In this document: positions 13,693 to 25,000 of the stretch, piece after piece
Layout of the letters: each line of letters starts with the position of its first letter
How positions within the stretch are numbered: position 1 is the first letter of the stretch
DNA from: Nissolia schottii
Lineage: Eukaryota; Streptophyta; Magnoliopsida; Fabales; Fabaceae
Assembly: GCA_003254905.1 (NCBI GenBank)
Contig: QANU01062782.1
Span: forward strand, 333,000 to 396,999
Length of the DNA stretch: 64,000 bases
Direction: 5' to 3'
Notes under the pieces: generated by a model
Seen by the model: only the letters and a program-made list of their open reading frames with translations
Database searches by the model: none
Told to the model about the DNA's origin: nothing
Position numbers and translations under genes: made by a program

Positions 13693-13870
13693 GGTTTTTC
13701 TTTCGATACCCAAACTTTTATCAAGGTATCGATACTTTATTGTATTTAAATGATTATGATTTAGTTATAAATTTAAAATAATAAACAATTTGAGTTAGTG
13801 TGACACGTAGCGAAATATTAGATGTTATGATATCGATACCTTGAATTTTATGGGGTATAAGAGTAAACCT
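13693..13870 (-). mobile_element. MITE, copy 2 of the GGTTTACTC family
   Basis: Inverted ends: 'ggtttttctttcgatacc' on the left; on the right, read in reverse, 'ggtttactcttatacccc', followed inward on both sides by 'aaggtatcgata'. It is in the opposite orientation to the copy at 10841. Flanked by AT/TA-rich DNA, so the target duplication cannot be called. Confidence 0.7.
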
Positions 13871-14267
13871 CTCATATATATATATATATTTTTAAAATTA
13901 GTTATTTAAATAATAACTACTAAAAAAATAATAACCATTAAAAAAATCCGTCAAGAATTTAAAAAAAAAACAATTGAAATAAATATTTTATGAAAAAAGG
14001 TTATATACAACTTTAAAGAGATTGTGTGAGTGGAGTAAAACAAGGTAAATTTCACAAATTACAATGAAAAAAGTTGTGTTACCTGCGAAGGAGTGAATAC
14101 CCTCATGTTGACTTTTAACATGAAAGGATCAAATGCCAACCAAATTTTAATATTTTTTTTATATATTTTCTCTACGTTTTCAACAAAATAATTTTTGTTT
14201 ATCTTGACAAAATAAGGTTTTTATCCTTAAAAAACAATCCCACAAAACTAATATACTCAAACAGAAG

Positions 14268-14464
14268 AAGCCCATTTTAATGAGCCATGATGCGGGCTAC
14301 TAACAATGGGCCTAACATCATAATGACCCAATGATTTCTAAACCGGCCCATCATCACATCTATCTATACAAAGAGCTAGGGTTTTCATTTGCCATTCGCG
14401 TCAGAACCAGAAACCCTAGAACCCCTTATCGCAGGAGGAGGAGGAGGAGGAGGAAGAAGAGAAG
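14268..14464 (+). promoter_or_regulatory. RPL27 promoter and leader: site II and telo-box motifs
   Basis: Within 200 bp of the ATG lie several GGCCCA/TGGGCC-type site II motifs ('agcccatttt', 'aatgggccta', 'ccggcccatc') and a telo-box ('ctagggtttt'). The leader also carries 'aaaccctaga' and a GGA-rich run just before the ATG. Site II plus telo-box is the known arrangement of plant ribosomal protein promoters (TCP-factor binding). Confidence 0.7.
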
Positions 14465-14872
14465 ATGGTGAAGTTCTTGAAACCAAACAAGGCGGTCATC
14501 GTGCTGCAAGGGCGGTACGCTGGGAGGAAGGCGGTGATCGTGCGCACCTTCGACGACGGCACGCGCGACCGCGCCTACGGGCACTGCCTGGTGGCGGGGA
14601 TCAAGAAGTACCCGTCGAAGGTGATAAAGAAGGACTCGAAGAAGAAGACGGCGAAGAAGTCGAGGGTGAAGGCGTTCGTGAAGCTCGTGAACTACCAGCA
14701 CCTGATGCCGACGCGGTACACGCTCGACGTGGATCTGAAGGACGCCGTCACGGTGGACTGCCTCCAGTCGAAGGACAAGAAGGTGACGGCGCTCAAGGAG
14801 ACCAAGAAGAGGTTCGAGGAGAGGTTCAAGACCGGCAAGAACAGGTGGTTCTTCACCAAGCTCAGATTCTAA
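14465..14872 (+). CDS. RPL27: 60S ribosomal protein L27 (eL27)
   Basis: Structural protein of the large cytosolic ribosomal subunit. A single 135-aa open frame without introns, which is the normal length and structure of plant eL27. It has the N-terminal KOW-like beta region ([20 protein letters not shown]..), a central Lys-rich stretch and the conserved ending ..[10 protein letters not shown]. The start is the first ATG after the leader and matches the family start exactly. The codons are strongly GC-ending, so the gene stands out sharply from the AT-rich surroundings. The 3' UTR probably runs to about 15060. An overlapping plus-frame ORF from 14389 and a minus ORF are shadows. Confidence 0.97.
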   Translation: MVKFLKPNKAVIVLQGRYAGRKAVIVRTFDDGTRDRAYGHCLVAGIKKYPSKVIKKDSKKKTAKKSRVKAFVKLVNYQHLMPTRYTLDVDLKDAVTVDCLQSKDKKVTALKETKKRFEERFKTGKNRWFFTKLRF

Positions 14873-16535
14873 GTCTCTTTTTGCCTGAAACGGTGTCCTT
14901 TTTGTTATGACTGTTCTTCTTGATCTAGTTTTATTGGAGGACGAGAGTTTTGGTCTTTGTTTCTGTGAGCCTTTCTGGATCTGTTTTGATTATAATGCTA
15001 CATTTTGGAGATTACATTTACTGATTGGTATAATATGCATTTAGATTCGTCGCCTGTTATTGTCGTTAATATATTTGGTATTTTCTTATCGTGAATCTGA
15101 GATATGTGAGGAGAGTGGATGCGGTTATTGTTTGTGGTTTGGATGCATTGTTGGATTGGAAAACAAAGCATTTAGAATTCAATTTTCTTTTAGCCAAATA
15201 AAGAGATTATAATTCTTAATGTTGCACTGATGGAACTGGTTTTGGGCATGATTTTCAGTCAGATGAAGTACCTGAATGATAGAATGGAAATGTTTATAGA
15301 CGATTATTTACTGGTGAAATTAGGCAAATGTGAGGTGAAGAGTGTATTTGTGTGCTGCATTGTTGCCAACTGGATTACGTTGGGTGAGAGACTGTCATGC
15401 GTTATTTGCCTAGAATTATTTTTGGTTGAAACTTGAATGTGAAAGCGTGTTACCCTAGATAAGCTTCTTTTATGATTAGCAGAAGGCATCGGTGATTCTC
15501 CCTTATCGTGCTGGTTTCTGTATTTTCCATTTACTTGCATTTGTATAATGCTATATGGATATAGATGGTCATTACTTCGTGGACCTTGTCATGTTTTCCG
15601 GGTATATTTGAGAAAAATTCGTTGTTGCTAACCACAATAACGAGTGGTAATAAATCGGAAATGCTTATTACATGGACATTTCCCCCATACATGGACCCTT
15701 ATAAACTAAACCTTCGCCCTTGATTCTTATCAACAAGGAGGGAGGGAAATGGGGAGAGAGAGAGAGAGAGAAATTTAATGGATGATGAGTCCTGCGAAGT
15801 CGGTGAGGGTGGTTGGTACGCATCGGTGCTCATTTTAAAAAGATGCTGGCAATCTTTTGTGCGATCATATCTACTGTACCTGGGAAGATCTAGGTCTCTC
15901 TTAAAAAACAGAGTCGAAGATGGACCTTACGAGACACTACATATGTTGCATGAGGCAATTCAAGATTTTTTCATAGATGAAAATGTTTAATATCATCAAA
16001 GCTATGAATGCAAAACTTACAAGTTATCCGGTCGTGCTGCTCATTCTAGAGCTGCTGAATAATTGCAGCAAAACTGAAGTTGGATTCGTGAACAAATGCG
16101 GGTTCGTATAAAGAAGCCCGAAGAAAGTGACGAAAAAGTTTCTCGGCTAGCATTAAGACTAAGTATTCACCACTTCCAACTGTCACACGGCAATCCACTC
16201 CACAAATAGATACAAATGTGCTCACTTACCTATGAAGATTTCATTGTTAATTCAGACACACAACTGTAAAACGTAACTCACTTTATACAGCATATAGATC
16301 GCGAGGTAAATGAGCCAAAATAGTTGCACTCTTCATAGATTCCAAAATGGCATCCTTCATAAACTTCACCTATTGTATTGATTGACAATAGGCCATATTT
16401 TGCGAGCAAAACCGCAAGACTAGAATAATTTGACAATCGGAAGCTGTCAGTTGTTCTGTGGTTAAACTTCATCCAGCCTACACTGTCTCCTGTATCTATT
16501 GCTTTCTTTTCCATTTTCTTTAAGCACTATTCTAA
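14873..16535. other. intergenic with 3' UTRs of both neighbours
   Basis: The left part is T-rich and likely the RPL27 3' UTR. The right part (about 16270-16535) is probably the 3' UTR of the minus-strand PPR gene. A (GA)n microsatellite lies near 15755. The open frames here (for example 15778-15990) show no domain. Confidence 0.5.
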
Positions 16536-18991
16536 TCAACAAGTTTGATTCATATGTTGTGATATAATAATGGCTTCTTGTTCATAATGCATGTACTTAA
16601 TATTCGCCAACAACTCTTGTAAAATAGTGTAGATTTGATCTTTCTGTGGATGCTGTTGATCTCCAGCATAAAACTTGTGAACCTCACCTCTCACAGATAT
16701 CCAACTATATCCTGGTTCCTTTCTAATGCCTCGTTCTTTCATCACATCCCTCAAACTAACCGCATCTTCATGTAGTCCTGACTCTATGTAAGTGTTGGAC
16801 AAAAGAACGTATGTAGACGCATGCTCTGGTTTTGTGGACAGAATCTTTTGAGCAGTAGTCTCCCCTAACATGGCGTTTCCATGAATCCTGCATGCTCCTA
16901 ACAAGGTCTGCCAGATCATTTCATTCGGCTCAATCGGCATCCTTTCTATGAACTCCACTGCTTCATCCAAGCGGCCAACACGTCCTAGGAGATCGACGAC
17001 ACAAGCATAATGTTCCATTTCTGGTACAACGCCATAGGTGTCCTCCATCTGATAGAAAATTTTCAGGCCATCGTCCACCATTCCTCCATGGCTACAGGCA
17101 AAAAGGACACATAATAACGTAACAGCATTGATCTCTGCACCTGACTGTTCCATCTTTCTGAATAGTTGAAGGGCTTCTTCAACTAGACCATGCTGAGCAT
17201 AAGTGGATATTATGGCAGTCCAAGTAACAGTGTCTGGCTTAGATATCCTTTCAAAAATCTTCTTTGCCTCCATCAGATTACCACATTTAGCATACATATC
17301 AATTAGAGCACTTTCTATGCATGTTTCAGTATCCAAGCTAGCCTTGCATATCAGACCATGAATTTGCTGACCGTATTCCAGTAAACAAAGGCCGCCACAC
17401 GCGGTAATCACGCTAGAAAAGGTAAAATGATTGGGATCAAAACCTTCGTTGCGCATCTGTGCAAATATGGCCAAGGCTTTCCCCCACTCCAAATATTGGC
17501 AATATGCAGTCACGATGGTTGTCCAAGATACTATATCTTTCTCTTCCATTCTGTTAAATACCTTCTCTGCAGCTTCAAGTGACTCACATTTGGCGTATGC
17601 ATCAGCAAGGGCATTCGATGCACTGATCTCCGTCGCATCAAATCCATGTTTCAAAGCCATCCCGTGAGTCTCCCTTAAGGGTTTCAGACACTTCAAAGCA
17701 GCAATTGAGTTGAAGACACAACAGAATGTGTAAACATCTGGTTTTACATCATTCTGGCACATCCTTGTGAACAGTTCCAAAGCCTCTAGGTGAGAACCAG
17801 CTTGTGAATAACCTGTTATCAATGCATTCCAGGGCGTGTTAACCACACATCCTGTGAAGTTTGAGTCAAAAAGGACTTGTGCATCAGAGAGAGACCCACA
17901 TTTAGAGTACATGTCGATAAGAGCCGTTCCAACTACAGTGTTGGATTCCAATTCCCACTGGGAAGCATACCTGTGAACTTCATGACACCTTTTAATGTCA
18001 CCTAACTGCCCAGCAGCCTTGGAAACACTTATAAAGGTGAAATTGTTAGGTGCAACCCCTGCTTCAATCATGTCAATAAACCAATTGAATGCTTGCAGGT
18101 GTAGACCATTAGAGGCAAACCCTGAAATCATTGCATTCCAAGAGACATTATTAAGCTCTGTCATGCTGTTGAACACCTTAATCGAACTCCCACACTTTCC
18201 TAGCTTCGCATACAAGTTAAGCAGAGATGTACCGACAACCGCGTGCATCAGAAACCCTCTGACAACAACCTGGGCATGCAGCATCTCACCGATCCCAATC
18301 GAATCCAACCCGACACACGACTGCAGAACGGCGGAGAATGCAAACCCATCAGGAACCACTCCCTGGTCCAACATCATGCAGAACAGCTCCATCCCATCAA
18401 GGTAGTGTCCATGTTCATTGGACGCAACAATCATAACAGTCCAAGAGAACACATTCCTCTGGGGCATACCATCAAACACCTTACGTGCAGCATCATAGTC
18501 CATGCACTTGGCGTACACGTGTGCCGCATGGTTCAGGAACACCAGCAAGTCCCTGCCATCAAAACCTGATTTTAAGACATGCCCATGAATGCAATTCGCC
18601 TGCGTCAGAGACCCAGATTCCTCGCAGGCCTTTAGGAGATCGATGAGTGGCCGAATCTGGGGCTGTTCGTGGGTTTCAAAAGGCGCAACTTGCTTGGTTG
18701 TTCTGCTTCCACGGTGGCCCTTTGAGAGGGTTGGGGGTGCTGAGTAGCAGCTTGGAGTCTGCGGCACAAATGAAAGGAAGGAACAAGAGTTGCAAGTGTG
18801 AATATGAAAGAAGGTGGAATACAAGAACAATGGGAAATTTTGAAAAGTGAAAGAAAGAAGAGGTTGTAATGTGATGGTGAAAAAGTACGTACTTTGGTTG
18901 CGGAGGCGCGAAAGGGAGGTGCGGAGAGATGACAAGGTTGGAGTGGAATGGAAAAGCTCATGGCGGGAGTGTTGGTGACCACCGTTGCCAC
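16536..18991 (-). CDS. PLS-class PPR protein, E+ type, plastid or mitochondrial
   Basis: RNA-binding organelle protein, probably a C-to-U editing or processing factor. The open frame runs uninterrupted to 19088, but its first ~110 codons are a Ser/Phe/Leu-rich stretch that looks like read-through of an intron. A better model uses the ATG at 18991 (MATVVTNTPAMSFSIP..), a donor gtacgt after 18893 and an acceptor 'tgccgcag' before 18758. This gives 33 + 740 = 773 aa with a Ser/Pro-rich, acid-poor transit-peptide-like N-terminus. The body is a train of P, L and S PPR repeats (FSWTVMI, VSWNAMISG, VSWTTIVTAY, VTWTAIISTYAQHG). These are followed by E and E+ motifs (..MIWQTLLGACRIHGN.., ..GYSWISVRGEVHKFYAGD..). 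There is no DYW deaminase domain, so editing would need a partner in trans. I do not recognise the orthologue. Confidence 0.9.
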
Positions 18992-21214
18992 CGTGTGACG
19001 GATAGTGGTGAATGCTCAAGAAAAGTAATGAGCGATTCCCTTCTTTGTCTGAGATTCTTATCTTAGCATGTGAAATATTTACCCCCACTAACTAACTGGT
19101 AGACAACAATTATTTGATATGTGTAAGCTAAGAATAGTTATTGACAATTGATTTTGAAAAGAATTAGAGAAATACTTGTTAGCTCACATACAACAGTTAA
19201 CGTGTGTTCTATGGACATTATTAATTATTGAATTTAAGTATTTTGTATGTTTATTAAATACTTTAAATTGAAATTTATGGTTGATAATAGTGTTTTCAAA
19301 ACATACATTCAATGTCTCATTAACACGAAAGCATTTTTAGGATAGTTTTTTTATTGTGGAACACTTGTCAATCAATGAGTGACTTGTGTTTAAGGCTATT
19401 AAAATTTTAATTTAAATCTTAAAATTTTATGACTTTACTATTTTGAAGAAGTCACAATTTCACTACTTTTAGTTGGATCAAACAATTTTATGATTTAAAT
19501 CGTGTTACAATTTCATATTTTATGTTCTTATTTTGCTCTCGTATAAAACCTCGATTTTAACAATTTTGATTGTATTATTTGTACAAAGTGAGGGAACAAC
19601 TAACAACCATACAGAGAGAAGGGAGAAAAGAAAGTAAAATGAATGAAATGATTGATAAAGAGAGAAAAATGTGATAGAAGTTGTTGGTTGTCTACTTCAA
19701 TTGCACAAATAACATTTTTTTTTAATGAAAGGATATACATGGAGGAAAAGAAAACTTGAGATAAGTGATTTCAATCCCTAACTAGTAACTTTGCTTTTGC
19801 ATTTTTAATCAAATACATTGCGACACAAGTATAATTGATTAATCCTTTTCTAAGGACTAACATGTCTAACAAATAAAGTTTAATTTTCAAACTAGGTGAA
19901 AAACAAATCTCTCGTGGTACATTTAGATGTTTACGTGTAGACGGTCTTTATTAATACTATTTCATTGATATACCTCTTAAGATTCATATACTTAAAAAGA
20001 ATTTGAGCCTCATTGTTGGTAATTTAATTCACAATTTTAATTCTTAAAAACTACAAGAGACTTTTTACTTTTAGAAGACAAAGTTGATATTTTCAGAAAT
20101 TTAAAATCTCTAAAGTACTCTTCCCTCTAAAATGAAAAGGTGAGAAATTATAGTGTATAATTTACAATATATAATCCAAAGATGTACAGCCCTTTATTTT
20201 CGAGGAAAGCTCCAAATCCTTTCATTAGGGATCCATTTAGATGTTTAGTTCTCTTTATGTTATGCCAAATAGAGAGAAGGAATCATTTAGGTTAGGATAG
20301 AGCTCAGCTAGCATTTACACGAGTATTTGTATGTAACCTAAACATTCTTAAATTATTTTATTTCTTAACATATATAGTTTTTAAGCGAATTTCTATTTAA
20401 CGCTATAATAAAAATGATAATATCACCCTATAATTACAACACGAACATCTCACCATTATTTAAAGTGATAAGGTCTACACATAACATAAATAACAAAAGA
20501 AATTGATGATAAAATGTCAAACTTTGACAACAAATCAAATTTAGAGGATTCATTCTCGTACCCTCCTCAACGTGGAAAATTTGAATGTTAGTTGCTTGTC
20601 AATTGACATTCAAATACTTAATAAAAAACTAAAAATAAAAATAAAATTGAAAGATAGTTTCAAAAGACTTCCTGCAAATGTACCCAAAGAAAAAACTTGT
20701 TGCAAATGTACCCCAAAAAAAAAAAATCGGAGCAATTGGAAGGCAAAAAGAATACTTAAGTTAAATTATACCATGACGACCTGGAATTAACAAGGCATCG
20801 CCTCAAATGGCTCACTAAACGCTCAAAAAACCATGAGACAACATGTAAACAAAGACAACAAGAACCAAGAATAAGTGTAGATAATATAGGTTCAAAAATT
20901 TTCTACCTTCTTTCCAAATGATATGCGTTACTTGTACATCCTATGTCCTAAACGAGTGTGCAAACTCTTTTTTCTTCTCCCATGGAAATTTAAAAGTAGA
21001 ATAAAATGATACCTATGAATAACACTTCATTATCAAACAACGGCACTGAAACCAGACTATATTGGACAGGAGTGACACAAATAGAATCTCTAAGCAGTTG
21101 CAGTTTATTATTCTGCACCTCATCGACAATCAGTCATTCCCACCTCAAAACCAAAGTCAGTCCTTCCTGAAACAGAGAACACATTAGTTAGCCAAAATCC
21201 ACAGTTGACAATTA

Positions 21215-21460
21215 CATTTATAGTCAGTTTGGGTAAACAAATTCTTTTTGTAAAAGTAACTTATGAATAAGTATTTTATATTTGATTACGTAATAAAAAA
21301 ATATTTTTTTGAGTGCTTCAAAAAGTATTTTTTGAGAAGTTAGATATTTTAACTTTTCAAAAAACACAAAAATTGACTTTATGAGAAGCAGTCTGACTTT
21401 TGACTTTCAAAAAGTTAAAAAAAAAGTCAGAAGTTGTGTTATCCAGATGGACCCTTAATG
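21215..21460. mobile_element. MITE-like relic (hAT-like ends)
   Basis: Starts 'cagtttgggtaaacaa' and ends 'gttatccagatggaccctt', imperfect inverted ends of the kind seen in plant hAT-type MITEs ('GTTTGGxTAAC..'). The interior has internal inverted stretches such as 'cttatgaataag' and 'gacttttgactttcaaaaagt'. Confidence 0.4.
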
Positions 21461-21554
21461 CTACCCAAAAATTCCAGTGAAAAAGCTGAAGCAATCCCTG
21501 TTGATTCAACAAATGATTGTTTCTTTTGTTTCTTTTAGAGAAAAAAAGGGCATA

Positions 21555-21640
21555 AACCTACCTAGGCTTAATTGAGTTGGTTGAGGTGGGTGGAAATTCA
21601 GGGAGAAGTCGTAGGTTCAGTTTGTGGTGACAACTCCCAA
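21555..21640 (+). repeat. tRNA-derived SINE head
   Basis: 'ggcttaattgagttggttga' fits a pol III box A (TRGYNNANNNGG type). About 45 bp further, 'gtaggttcagttt' resembles box B. This is typical spacing of a tRNA-derived SINE, not an intact tRNA. Confidence 0.4.
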
Positions 21641-22217
21641 AGTACCTCCTCAAAACAGGGGACAATTCCACCCAAATTCAGGAATCAAGATGTGCGTAGC
21701 TATGTTATTAAGAAAAGGCTCTTCTAAAGTGAGCTCATCAGTAAGCTTAACAAGAAAGAGAATATCCACCCTTAATTTAATATAAAAAAGCATCACAATC
21801 TTTGCTCACTAAATGATTTAAGGGAGGATACATCCTTATTGGTTAACTTGGCAAACAAGCTCCCTCTAGAGGATCTTTGTCTGCATTATTTTAAATGTGT
21901 AACTTTCTCAAAGTTGAACCAATAATATCCAATGCTTAATACTAAAGCAAAACAATAATTCAGAATACAAAGCAATAGTCTTTTTCATATGCATTTATGT
22001 AAATATGTATGCTTGAATGTGGGGTGTCCAGGTATGTGTGCAGCCTATCCATTACTAAATCTATATTGGAAGACTAATAATAGCATGCGAAATAGAACAA
22101 ATATTCCAACTTGAAATGTCACAAATGCAAAACTTAATGAAAGAAAGGAAATAAAAGCTCACATTGCCTGTATCACACAGACAGGGCATGACATAAAGTT
22201 AAAAAAAATCTGAAGGA

Positions 22218-24209
22218 TTACTTGAAGAGTTTCCCCATAATATGGATCAATTGCGCGGCATCAGCACCTATAAGTTCATCAGCCTTCTTCCCATTCTGAA
22301 AGAAATAGAGTGTTGGCTGCAGGAAGGTAAAATAATGTTATGATAACTCAATTGCAGAAGGAGATATATTATGGCGAAGAAACACTACCAAGCTGGATAA
22401 GGACAGCAAAGCAAAATTCAGTTTGCCAAGTAATGATAAATATGATGCTAATGATTAAAGATGAATTCACGGGCACAACCAGATATTCTGTATATACTTA
22501 TGTCAAAGATTTTATCTACACAAAGAATAACAGAACATATAAATTACTAGCAAAAAGCTTAATAAATTACCACAGATGTAATCTGAAACCTGCTCAATGT
22601 GTCTTGGATTGCTTCCTGGGATAGATGGGAGAAAAGGGTAAAAATGTCAGCCACCCAGAAGCATTGCAACTTCTTGATGCTATAAAACAAGAAAGCTTTT
22701 AAGCCACTTGAAAAAGCCATACTCTTGAAATGGAAGAAAATAAGGGAAAGACAAGCAATTAAGTATTGTATATTGTGTTATCAAATATAATTTTTATTAA
22801 ATAGGTCTAGTACTATTGTTCTGGCTTATATTTTTTAAACAACATTAAAAATGAATAGATAATGGATTATTAGCAAGAACATAAACCAGTGCCATTAAAA
22901 AGCGGCTATAGCAGTGTTTTGGCGTTATAGCGTAGCGGAAATGGAGCACACCGCTATGCTATACTCAAAACGTAACTAGACTAGACTTCAGTTTATCATG
23001 TAAATCATAAATTTTAGGCGATTTTTAGTTGAGTTATAAATCTTTAAAGTGAAAATAGAATCCAAACTTTTAAAATTTAAAAAAGATGGCCTTCCAATAC
23101 ACATATTGTAACTCAGTTCATGATTCAAAACCATGCATTACAACCATAAAAAATAATCCCAACCTGGTCAATGTCAATCTTGTATGTTGTTACATGAGGG
23201 TACTTCTTACTGAGCTCCCCAACAACAGGAGAAATAAACCTGCCTATACAGAAATAAACACCAGGCAAACTGTCAGAATTTCTCTCCTGTGAAAAATGAA
23301 GCATGAACACTACATCCTAGAAAATTCCCAATAACCATAACAAGTGATCATCCACATAATTCTCACACATGCAAAATCAAAACATCAAAATAGAACACAC
23401 TCCATTGCAAATATCTTAGTACGTACGTACGTAGGTACGTACATACATACATGTATGTATGTATATATAAAGGTATGGGAAGTTGGGGGAACTTACAAGG
23501 TCCACACCAAACTGCAGTGAAATAGAAGACGGCATGCAACGAATTATCTGTTCAATAGATCAGAGAAAAAAGAAGCAATCAATCAGCTCTACATTCCTCC
23601 ATAATTTAAAACGATAGTATTAACAGAGCAAAGACAAAAATAAAATATATACAAAAACAAGTGAAAGGAAGAACAAAACCCTAGCAGCTTAAATCACAAA
23701 ATGGAAATTGAAAATAAAAAAATAAAAAAAAAAACGCACCTTGAACATTTCTGAGGATATCATTGAACTGTTCCTCCGAATTAACAAGGACAACGTCGGA
23801 AGGAGCTGAAAATCATTCAAAACACTTGAATTTTAGCTTAAATAAACAGATACATCTAAAATCATGTAACAAAAGTAATCGTGAATAATAGTTCATAGAA
23901 ATTATAGATAGTGCAGCTGTTAAGACCAAGCAAACATACATAAAAATCATTTTTCTTTAAAGTGATGATAAAATAAAGGAAGGTAGAAATTGGGGAAGGA
24001 GAAGGACCTGAGGCGGAGCAGAGGGAGCGGGAGAGGTGGAAGGGGGCGGAGAGGGAGAGCTGAGAGGAGGCGATTACGGCGGCGGCGGAGGCGAAGAGAG
24101 AGGATTTGGAGGCAGTAGCAGAAGCAAGTGGAAGTGAACGAAGGTGGTTGTAGAATGGGCGAACCCTACGAGCCAGGGCCAGCGATCGGAGGATGGAGCT
24201 TCTCGCCAT
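22218..24209 (-). CDS. TRXO1: mitochondrial thioredoxin o
   Basis: Disulfide reductase of plant mitochondria. Six exons by eye: 24209-24008, 23805-23740, 23547-23497, 23243-23164, 22615-22571 and 22316-22218. All join in frame to 180 aa, similar to Arabidopsis TRXo1 (194 aa). The first exon encodes a presequence rich in Arg, Ser, Ala and Leu (MARSSILRSLALARRVRPF..) with no acidic residue for about 70 positions. The active site WCGPC is split by an intron (WCGP from exon 3, C from exon 4). Further family marks are the KYPHVTTYKIDID strand, the small exon EAIQDTLSRFQITSV, the cis-Pro region PTLYFFQNGKK, and the end ..GADAAQLIHIMGKLFK. Intron 5 holds AT-rich DNA with a worn 'gctatagc'-type repeat (22900-22970); intron 3 has a GTAC/TATG tetranucleotide tract (23421-23470). 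The gene looks intact. Confidence 0.92.
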
Positions 24210-24394
24210 AATTGTGCGCTTTTCGGATTCTGCCTTTTCTCCTTTGTTCCACTTATCAGTCTTATGGGATCTTACTTAGTAAAGTGAGGTTTAGGCAGAA
24301 TGAGGGTTTCGTGTCTCAGAATTTCTATTGTTTCTTGCCTAAGTCGTTCTTAACACCAAAATGTTATTTTTAAAATATTATTTTATTTTATTTA

Positions 24395-24399
<5 letters not shown>

Positions 24400-24435
<36 letters not shown>
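24400..24435. repeat. (TA)n microsatellite
   Basis: About 18 TA units about 190 bp upstream of the thioredoxin start codon. Confidence 0.95.
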
Positions 24436-24441
<6 letters not shown>

Positions 24442-24582
24442 CGGATGACATCTCTGATTATATATAAAAGTAAGATGAATGAATTTTAGCCCTTAGATTT
24501 TACATTAATAGTTAATATTAGAATATAAAAATTATGTGATTTTTTAAGTAATCATGTGACATTTTTATAACTTTTAATTAGG

Positions 24583-24927
24583 ACTGTCAAAATAGGCCCG
24601 GTCCGTTTACCCGGTTAAATGAATGGACTTCAGATGCAAAAAATAGGCCCGCGAAAATTTGAAAAAAATTGGACCGGCTGGTTTAAGCCCGATCCGCTTT
24701 AGGCTTGGCCCGTTTGGCCCGCGGACCGGCCCGTGAGCCCGTGAATTTTTTTTTGAATTTTTTGAATTTTTAAAATTTTTAATTAAAAAAATAAACGGGC
24801 TAGCAGGCGGCCCGTTTAGACCCGCGGACTGACCATAAACAAGTCGGACCCTAAAAATATGCATATTTTTTTGCCCGGCCCGTGGGCCTAAATAGGCGGG
24901 TCCGCTCGTTTTGACAGTCATACTTCT
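24583..24927. mobile_element. MITE with GACTGTCAAAA ends and CCCG-rich interior
   Basis: Left end 'ggactgtcaaaataggcccg'; right end read in reverse 'gactgtcaaaacgagcggac'. The interior repeats GGCCCG/CGGGCC blocks on both strands, so the whole 345 bp can fold back. No coding capacity. The superfamily is not certain. Confidence 0.65.
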
Positions 24928-25000
24928 AATCTTGATCATTAAAAAAGTATTTCACAACTTAAAGAACCAAGTTAAGTAGATACTTTTAAGTTTGATTTTA

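Larger units (their letters stand above)
18992..22217. other. intergenic with decayed repeats
   Basis: AT-rich. An inverted pair 'aacaactaacaacca' / 'gttgttggttgtc' at about 19592-19692 suggests a worn MITE. A second MITE-like stretch (21215-21460) and a SINE-like head (21555-21625) are listed separately. No coding region is supported. Confidence 0.5.

Noticed and set aside
14389-14910. 173-aa plus-strand protein over RPL27
   Set aside because: Shadow frame of a GC-rich gene; eL27 in the other frame matches its family from end to end.
18632-18991. Separate 119-aa gene overlapping the PPR frame
   Set aside because: Only its first 33 codons (exon 1) are used; the rest is intron read-through and shadow of the PPR frame.
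21555-21640. Intact tRNA gene
   Set aside because: Only box A and a worn box B are visible; no cloverleaf with matching acceptor arms was found.
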